From contig CANHRV010000043.1 in the NCBI GenBank assembly GCA_947463395.1, forward strand, positions 1 to 7,323: DNA of 7,323 nt, given 5' to 3'. This document shows, piece after piece, positions 1 through 4,383 of the stretch (position 1 is its first letter; the number at the start of each line of letters is the position of its first letter). The notes under the pieces were generated by a model, which worked only from the letters and a program-made list of their open reading frames with translations, was not told the DNA's origin and searched no databases. The position numbers and the translations under genes are program-made. The DNA comes from Opitutia bacterium. GTDB lineage: Bacteria > Verrucomicrobiota > Verrucomicrobiia > Opitutales > UBA953.

Positions 1-1211
1 CGGGCAGTGGCTTCGGGTAAATGGTCATAGCTCGAGGTGACACTGGGTCCAGTAACAATAATTTCTCCAATCATTCCGGTGGGGCAAATTTCCGCTTCCT
101 GCATTGAATGAATAACCCCCTTTTTTTCCTGAATAACTTTGATTTCAACTCCTGCCACTGGACGCCCCACACAGGTTCCTAATCCGAGTAAACTCGAAGC
201 ATAAGTTTCCGATAAAATTTCAGAGGACTCAATGGAAGATACAGGTAAACACTCGGTCGCTCCGTATGGAGTAAAAATTTGGCAGTGCGGAGCGATTTGA
301 CGGAGTTGTTCAAGGAGTCGAGGGGGAACAGGAGCACCAGCGATGAGCAATCGTCGCAAAGAGGGAAGAGACTTCTGTTGTTCCAGACAGTGATGAGCGA
401 TACGCGACCAGATCGCTGGGGAGCCAAAAGAGTTTGTTACTTTTTCAGATTGGATAGCCGAAACGAGGGGGGCGGGATTACCAGCGGTAGGGCGTGAGGG
501 GTCGAGCAATGGAGTTACCGTGGTCATTCCTAAGGCTGGATTGAATAAGGCAAAAACGGGTAACATCGCCATATCCACCTCACCAGGTTCAATACGATAC
601 GTTTGTTTAATCAGTTTAATCTGTGCATCAAAGATACCATGAGTGTAGGACACTCCTTTTGGTGCACCCGTCGAACCAGACGTAAAAAGAATGGCAGCGG
701 GAGAATCTGATTTTACTTCAGCTAAAGGTAGGGGAGAAGAAGAAGTCCCTTCCTCAATCACTTTTAGCCAAGAGGTATTTCCAACCGCGATGCGATGTTC
801 GATGGTGGAAAAAGCCGAAAGCGGAAGATAGCTCAACCAGTATGCTTTGGGTATGGCGACAAGGGCGGATGGCTTCGATCGTTTAATACAGTCCAACATT
901 TTTCCCCAACCCATGCCAGGATCGATGGCTATCGGGATTGCACCAAGTTTCAAGAGACCAAACATTCCGACAATCAGATCGTGTCCAGGTTTGACAGCGA
1001 GCAAGGTGCGCGTGCCTTGCGTAATGCCTTGAGCATGAAAGGCTCGAGCGGCAGCATCGCTTTCCTGATCAAGTCGTGCAAAAGAACAGCGGGCATGAAC
1101 GACCTTACCATCGGTTCCTACTGATAAGGGTGTTAATGTAGCGGTCGATTCCGGGGTGCGTTGAGCTGCCTCGCGAAGGTGTCGTGCAACATTGCATCCA
1201 GAAGCTTTCAT
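1..1211 (-). CDS. oleC: OleC-like olefin beta-lactone synthetase (AMP-binding family), C-terminus beyond the left edge
   Basis: Reading leftward from the ATG at 1209-1211, an uninterrupted frame gives 403 residues and is still open at the window edge. It is an adenylate-forming (ANL) enzyme: the phosphate-binding loop FTSGSTGAPKG lies at residues 176-186 and the YGATE motif at 316-320. The N-terminal CNVARHLREAA, the segment FALFNPALGMTTVTPLLDPSRPT-like in the middle (given here only as a pattern) and YGATECLPV match what I recall of OleC rather than ordinary acyl-CoA ligases. OleC proteins activate the carboxylate of a 2-alkyl-3-hydroxy acid with ATP and close it to a beta-lactone, which OleB then decarboxylates to a long-chain alkene. 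Family members are about 540-560 residues, so roughly 150 C-terminal residues, including the usual hinge and catalytic lysine, lie outside. OleA, OleB and OleD are not visible. A hairpin lies 13 bases upstream of the start and no clear Shine-Dalgarno site is present. A generic fatty-acid ligase is the alternative; membership of the ANL family is near certain. Confidence 0.85.
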   Translation of the reverse strand, partial: MKASGCNVARHLREAAQRTPESTATLTPLSVGTDGKVVHARCSFARLDQESDAAARAFHAQGITQGTRTLLAVKPGHDLIVGMFGLLKLGAIPIAIDPGMGWGKMLDCIKRSKPSALVAIPKAYWLSYLPLSAFSTIEHRIAVGNTSWLKVIEEGTSSSPLPLAEVKSDSPAAILFTSGSTGAPKGVSYTHGIFDAQIKLIKQTYRIEPGEVDMAMLPVFALFNPALGMTTVTPLLDPSRPTAGNPAPLVSAIQSEKVTNSFGSPAIWSRIAHHCLEQQKSLPSLRRLLIAGAPVPPRLLEQLRQIAPHCQIFTPYGATECLPVSSIESSEILSETYASSLLGLGTCVGRPVAGVEIKVIQEKKGVIHSMQEAEICPTGMIGEIIVTGPSVTSSYDHLPEATA

Positions 1212-1248
1212 TTTCTTTAAATGAAGAAGCCCCGAAATCGGGGCTTCT
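1212..1248 (-). terminator. Hairpin, probable terminator of the minus-strand operon, next to the oleC start
   Basis: Perfect 10-bp arms AGAAGCCCCG (1225-1234) and CGGGGCTTCT (1239-1248) enclose a four-base loop. Read on the minus strand, the stem follows the stop of the lipoprotein gene by 22 bases and is followed by TTCATTT, a short imperfect U-rich tract, so intrinsic termination of the leftward operon is the natural reading. On the plus strand no T-run follows. The stem ends only 13 bases before the oleC ATG, so if transcription reads through or starts upstream of it, the same structure would sit in the oleC leader. I infer termination; attenuation is possible. Confidence 0.65.
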
Positions 1249-1270
1249 GCAAGGACACTTCTAAGGAAGT

Positions 1271-1534
1271 TTAGTAATCAGTGAGAGTGATGGCACCCCA
1301 AAGAAGGGTTACTCGGTCTCCCGAAACGGCGCGGCGGGAATAGAGTTCGGTGGTGCTTAAGTTGATTGAGGAATTTCTGGGGGCACCAAAGGAATTGGGT
1401 TCGGTTTTGACGATACCGAGGAAGTTGTGGGCGGGTTCTAGAGAGACCGCATTGCCATGATTAGTGGTGTCATAACTATTGCAGCCAACGAGGCCTGCAG
1501 AAGCGATGAGTGAGGCGAGAACAATTTGCTTCAT
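1271..1534 (-). CDS. Small predicted lipoprotein of unknown function
   Basis: This 87-residue protein starts MKQIVLASLIASAGLVGC: two N-terminal residues with one Lys, a hydrophobic stretch, and a lipobox LVGC with the modified Cys at position 18. That predicts signal peptidase II processing and a lipid-anchored mature protein of 70 residues. Asn at +2 (not Asp) suggests outer-membrane sorting by E. coli rules, which may not hold here. The mature part is polar and ends in a hydrophobic, aromatic tail (TLLWGAITLTDY). I do not recognise a domain. The frame is open upstream to an ATG at 1606, but that start would put 24 polar residues before the signal peptide, so the ATG at 1532-1534 is preferred. 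An intermediate ATG at 1547-1549 would add only five residues. It lies 52 bases after the prepilin peptidase and could depend on its own promoter. No strong Shine-Dalgarno site is seen. Confidence 0.75.
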   Translation of the reverse strand: MKQIVLASLIASAGLVGCNSYDTTNHGNAVSLEPAHNFLGIVKTEPNSFGAPRNSSINLSTTELYSRRAVSGDRVTLLWGAITLTDY

Positions 1535-1540
1535 GGGAAG

Positions 1541-1576
1541 GTCAAACATTTGACTTAAACGCCGATGGTGTGACAA
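1541..1576 (-). promoter_or_regulatory. Possible promoter with an overlapping palindrome before the lipoprotein gene
   Basis: On the minus strand TTGTCA (1571-1576; 5 of 6 to the sigma-70 -35 consensus) is followed after 17 bases by TCAAAT (1548-1553; 4 of 6 to the -10 consensus). The perfect inverted repeat GTCAAA-CA-TTTGAC (1541-1554) covers the -10 element and ends six bases before the ATG. A start of transcription here would leave a leader of only a few bases. Part of the -35 lies at the 3' end region of the prepilin peptidase intergenic gap. This is a weak, pattern-based call; the palindrome could be chance. Confidence 0.25.
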
Positions 1577-1586
1577 GCCAGAAAGG

Positions 1587-2453
1587 TTAGTACCCAACCC
1601 ATTCAAACCAAGCGGAAACTAATACGGGACCTTTGAAGAACCAGAGGGTGGCTGCGATGGCCATACTGGGCACAAAAGGCACACTTTCACTCCCTTTTCG
1701 GGGGGAGGAAATCCTAAGAAGGGAGGGTAATTTGAGAATCACGCCGATTACGGCTCCGCCAAAAAGGCAGAAGAGAGCCCCCTGCCAGCCACAGAATGCA
1801 CCCACTCCAGCGCACAAAATGATATCTGCCTCGCCCATCGCTTCTTGTCCCATCACGGCTGTCGCAATTGTCCGAATCCACCAAACGGTGGCAGTCCCTA
1901 CAGCGATACCAAATAAAGAATCGCTCAAGGCGTGAAGTCGGTTTGTTAAATCAACGAGCTCGCTACTCTCACCTTGAAGTGAAGGGGTGAGTATGGAAAA
2001 GGCGAGTCCAAGTCCAACGAGGGCGAAGTTAGGAGCATCGGGAACTAACATTTCTTCTAAGTCACAAGCGGAGAGAAGGATTAACAGAGAAAGAAAAACC
2101 CAACCAATGAGTGCCTTGGAAGTGGGTAAATAGACAATCGCCGCAGCGAAAGCCAGAGCGGTTAGGAGTTCGATGACGGGATAGCGAACGGAAATTTTTG
2201 CTCCACAGCAGTTTGCTTTTCCTCGAAGGATAACCCAACCCAAGAGTGGTAGATTGAGCCAAAAGGGAATCGGTTCACCGCAGGCACAGCGAGAACTTGG
2301 AGTCACCACCGATTGTCCTTTGGGCAAACGATGGATGCAGACATTGAGAAAGCTACCCACGCAGGCACCAATCGCTCCGGCACAAACCGCGACAATACCA
2401 GGATGTAGTGCAGTTATTAATGTGAGAAGGGGAATAGTGTCTCCGATTGACAT
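1587..2453 (-). CDS. pilD: Prepilin peptidase (type IV leader peptidase, A24 family)
   Basis: A 288-residue polytopic membrane protein of normal length for the bifunctional family, which cleaves the leader of type IV pilins and type II secretion pseudopilins and N-methylates the new N-terminus. The first membrane segment carries the hallmark GSFLNVCIHRLP (residues 33-44). The cytoplasmic loop has RCACGEPI and NCCGAKISVRYPVIE (about 55-95), matching the zinc-ribbon region of PilD, with cysteines 56, 58, 82 and 83. The aspartyl protease residues are Asp131 in ACDLEEMLVPD and Asp210 in AMGEAD, the latter replacing the usual GxGD by GEAD. A PFVPSMAIA segment (259-267) corresponds to the typical PFGPxLA near the C-terminus. 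The ATG at 2451-2453 is chosen because it starts just before the first membrane helix and only 7 bases after the aroE stop; an upstream ATG at 2564 would add 37 uncharacteristic residues inside aroE. Co-transcription with aroE is likely. The pilin substrates are not in the window. Confidence 0.92.
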   Translation of the reverse strand: MSIGDTIPLLTLITALHPGIVAVCAGAIGACVGSFLNVCIHRLPKGQSVVTPSSRCACGEPIPFWLNLPLLGWVILRGKANCCGAKISVRYPVIELLTALAFAAAIVYLPTSKALIGWVFLSLLILLSACDLEEMLVPDAPNFALVGLGLAFSILTPSLQGESSELVDLTNRLHALSDSLFGIAVGTATVWWIRTIATAVMGQEAMGEADIILCAGVGAFCGWQGALFCLFGGAVIGVILKLPSLLRISSPRKGSESVPFVPSMAIAATLWFFKGPVLVSAWFEWVGY

Positions 2454-2460
2454 AAAGAAT

Positions 2461-3339
2461 TTAGGTTTCGCCAATGGCTTTGCGCATGGGTTCTGCGGGT
2501 GGCATGATTCCTGTCCATCGTTGAAAAGCGAGAGCGCCTTGCCAACGAAGCATCGATCGCCCATCGCAGTTTTTGATCCCTAAATCATCCGCCACTTGCA
2601 GCAAACGAGAACGATGTTTCCCATAGGTTGTGTCGAAGATAAATTGTTGAGGTTTTAAAACTTCGCGTGGTAAGGGGAGTTCATCATGGGGCTCAAGCCC
2701 AAGGGTGGTGCAATTAACGATAACAGCGTTGGCTTCGAGAAGAGTTAGGTTAGCCAGTGAACTTGTTTTAATCCGTGAGTCATGGAGGCTTTGTGCGAGT
2801 GCTTCCGCCTTACTGACATCGCGGCTCGCAATGAGCAACATACCGCAACCAGCAGAAAGGCAGGCGTGAGCGATGGCTCGTGCGGCACCACCTGCTCCTA
2901 AAAGAACAACGCATTTCCCAGTAACACCCTCTCCGCTTTTTTCTTTTAAGGCGGAAAGAAATCCTGCTCCGTCGGTGGTGTGACCAGACCAGCCCTGCGG
3001 GGTGCGGATAAGCGTATTCACGGAACCTGCGGCCTTGGCTTCGGGCGATAAATCAACCACACAATCAAGAGCCTTTATTTTATGTGGCACTGTGAGATTT
3101 AGTCCAAGAAATCCGTGCTTATAAAGAAGGTTGAGTGCTTCGGATAATTCTTCGGCCTTAATATGAAGCCTTAAATAGTTAAGCGATTTTAGTGAGGGAT
3201 TTTTCTCTTTTAAGGCATCAATGGCCGCTTGATGCATGACTGGACTCAAGGAGTGTGCAATCGGATCGCCCAAAACACCTAGGCTTGGGTTCTTCCATTC
3301 CAGTTTTTGTAAATCGGCTAAAGTTAAAGGGTCATTCAC
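2461..3339 (-). CDS. aroE: Shikimate dehydrogenase (NADP+)
   Basis: A 292-residue enzyme that reduces 3-dehydroshikimate to shikimate with NADPH in the chorismate pathway. Motifs in order: substrate-binding GDPIAHSLSPVMH (24-36), NLTVPHK with the catalytic Lys87, GSVNTL with Asn108, the catalytic Asp123 in HTTDGAGF, the Rossmann glycine motif LLGAGGAARA (146-155), and the C-terminal MLRWQGALAFQRWTG (263-277) with substrate-contacting Gln267. The cofactor-selecting loop is ASRDVSK rather than the common NRTxxK, but the Arg expected to contact the NADP phosphate is kept. The frame starts with GTG at 3337-3339, overlapping the upstream gene by 8 bases; the next in-frame ATG (residue 35) would remove the substrate motif, so GTG is preferred. 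About 20 extra residues precede the first strand compared with E. coli AroE. Translation is probably coupled to the SirB1-like gene. Identity is secure. Confidence 0.95.
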   Translation of the reverse strand: MNDPLTLADLQKLEWKNPSLGVLGDPIAHSLSPVMHQAAIDALKEKNPSLKSLNYLRLHIKAEELSEALNLLYKHGFLGLNLTVPHKIKALDCVVDLSPEAKAAGSVNTLIRTPQGWSGHTTDGAGFLSALKEKSGEGVTGKCVVLLGAGGAARAIAHACLSAGCGMLLIASRDVSKAEALAQSLHDSRIKTSSLANLTLLEANAVIVNCTTLGLEPHDELPLPREVLKPQQFIFDTTYGKHRSRLLQVADDLGIKNCDGRSMLRWQGALAFQRWTGIMPPAEPMRKAIGET

Positions 3340-4195
3340 AGGCGTTAAATTTTTCTAGAGCTTGGTGTAGGCGAACAAAAAGACGGCTTCGCTCGCTGTC
3401 ACCCTGAGCTTCAAACTGGGCCACCAGATTTCGGCAATAACGTGCGAGGGTTTCGGGGACAGAGGTGGGTAAGAGAAAAGCCTCATCGGCAGGTAAGTGA
3501 TTTTCTCTTAAAAGTAATTGCACCTCGGCTCGAGTCCGAAAAGTGCCTCCTTCATAACAATCGATATAAAAGGGTTCTTTTCCCTTGAAAACGCCGACCA
3601 TAAATCGACCAGGCAACCCGACAGGCTCAACGGGTAATCCCAGCCGCTGTGCGACCAAGAGAAAGATAAGGCTGAGGGAAAGAGGAATGCCTCTCTTTGA
3701 GCGAATAACTTTTGAGAGAAGTGAGGCCTCGGGTGTTGCGAAGGATTGTTGAGCCCCGCGAAAGCCCTCTTCGCCGAACAGCACTCGGCATAAGAGATGG
3801 CATTTGTTTTTACAATCAATCGGCTCGGCAATTAGCTCACGGGTTCGCTCGGCGAATCGATCCAATTCACTCGCAATTTCATTTTCCGATAACTGAGGGT
3901 TAATCGTTCGTTCTAAAAGCAAACAGGCTTCTTCAAGTTCAATTTTACCACTTGAGACATACTGTAAAAAACTCTGAGTGGCTGATTCGGAGGTTCTTAA
4001 CTGAGTTAGTAAGGATTTAGCATGAACACCTAATTTTTTATTAGTAGTCAAATTTTCCAGCCATAATACGCCCTCAGTTCCAGCCGCTTTGACGCCGTCT
4101 AAAACGGCTTTTCTAACCACAGGTGAAGGGTCGTCTAACAAGCGTTTTAAGGCCGAAAGTGGCGCAGATTGCGTCATTTGATAATCATAACTCAT
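3332..4195 (-). CDS. SirB1/transglutaminase-like family protein with HEAT-like N-terminus
   Basis: A 287-residue, probably cytoplasmic protein (no signal peptide or membrane segment seen). Residues about 11-67 look like one or two HEAT-type helical repeats (SALKRLLDDPSPVVRKAVLDG). Residues about 105-220 match the SirB1/transglutaminase-core-2 pattern: CRVLFGEEGFRG, then LLSKVIRSKRGIPLSLSLIFLLVAQRLGL, then GLPGRFMV and FYIDCYEGG. The C-terminus (242-282, LLPTSVPETLARYCRNL onward) resembles the helical tail of that family, where a TPR unit often follows. The molecular function of SirB1-type proteins is not established. No Cys stands at the transglutaminase nucleophile position and the usual His of PGHF is Arg197, so catalysis is doubtful. 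It is the first gene of the leftward group and its TGA overlaps the aroE start. The ATG at 4193-4195 is used; an ATG six codons later (MTQSAPLS) is possible. Family call is good, function unknown. Confidence 0.8.
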   Translation of the reverse strand: MSYDYQMTQSAPLSALKRLLDDPSPVVRKAVLDGVKAAGTEGVLWLENLTTNKKLGVHAKSLLTQLRTSESATQSFLQYVSSGKIELEEACLLLERTINPQLSENEIASELDRFAERTRELIAEPIDCKNKCHLLCRVLFGEEGFRGAQQSFATPEASLLSKVIRSKRGIPLSLSLIFLLVAQRLGLPVEPVGLPGRFMVGVFKGKEPFYIDCYEGGTFRTRAEVQLLLRENHLPADEAFLLPTSVPETLARYCRNLVAQFEAQGDSERSRLFVRLHQALEKFNACE

Positions 4196-4240
4196 TTACC
4201 GATTGGGGCAATAAGGGATTAAAGTCATGGGCGTTCCTGC

Positions 4241-4270
4241 GACATCTCGTCGCGACCGCGACGACCTGTC
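4241..4270. repeat. GC-rich imperfect palindrome, possible operator, between divergent genes
   Basis: Eight-base perfect arms TCGTCGCG (4247-4254) and CGCGACGA (4257-4264) are separated by two bases. Two mismatched positions on each side are followed by further complementary GACA (4241-4244) and TGTC (4267-4270), so 12 of 15 pairs match over 30 bases. The short element GCGAC also recurs at 4239-4243, 4252-4256 and 4258-4262. No T-run follows on either strand, which argues against a terminator. The position between two divergent starts fits a repressor or activator site. The regulator is unknown. Confidence 0.45.
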
Positions 4271-4369
4271 ACGTTGTATGTAAGACATCGATTAGAATTT
4301 CCTCAGATATCCCATTGCTATGCCCCTATTTCAAAGCAGAATGATAAGAGGGTTTGGAATGATTCTTGC

Positions 4370-4373
4370 AGGG
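4370..4373 (+). promoter_or_regulatory. Ribosome binding site deciding the clpB start
   Basis: AGGG lies 10 bases before the ATG at 4384-4386 and supports that start over the in-frame TTG at 4366, which precedes the site and would add six residues unlike any ClpB N-terminus. Confidence 0.5.
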
Positions 4374-4383
4374 TAATTGTATC

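Larger units (their letters stand above)
4196..4383. promoter_or_regulatory. Divergent intergenic region between the sirB1-like gene and clpB
   Basis: These 188 bases must contain the promoters of both the leftward operon and rightward clpB. For clpB, TAGAAT at 4293-4298 is a 5-of-6 match to a -10 element, but no good -35 sits 16-18 bases before it. For the leftward operon, TTTAAT (minus strand, 4218-4223) is a 5-of-6 -10 candidate, again without a clear -35. Neither a CIRCE element (TTAGCACTC-N9-GAGTGCTAA) nor a convincing sigma-32 promoter is present, although CCCATTGC (4311-4318) and CCCCTATT (4323-4330) faintly recall the sigma-32 -10. The palindrome listed separately lies between the two candidate -10 sites. 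No small gene is supported here. Confidence 0.6.

Noticed and set aside
795..1124. Plus-strand open frames opposite oleC
   Set aside because: They are antisense to conserved adenylating-enzyme sequence and show no recognisable protein features.
1535..1606. Longer lipoprotein start at 1606
   Set aside because: It would place 24 polar residues before a clear signal peptide and overlap the prepilin peptidase end.
2454..2564. Longer prepilin peptidase start at 2564
   Set aside because: The added 37 residues are encoded antiphase within conserved aroE sequence and have no counterpart in the family.
3803..3814. CKNKCH in the SirB1-like protein as a cytochrome c heme site
   Set aside because: The spacing is CxxxCH, not CxxCH, and the protein has no export signal.
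4241..4270. The intergenic palindrome as a bidirectional terminator
   Set aside because: It lies between divergent starts, not convergent ends, and no T-run follows on either strand.
4196..4383. CIRCE/HrcA operator or sigma-32 promoter before clpB
   Set aside because: No copy of the CIRCE arms is present, and the CCCATT-like blocks lack a matching CTTGAA-type -35 at the right distance.
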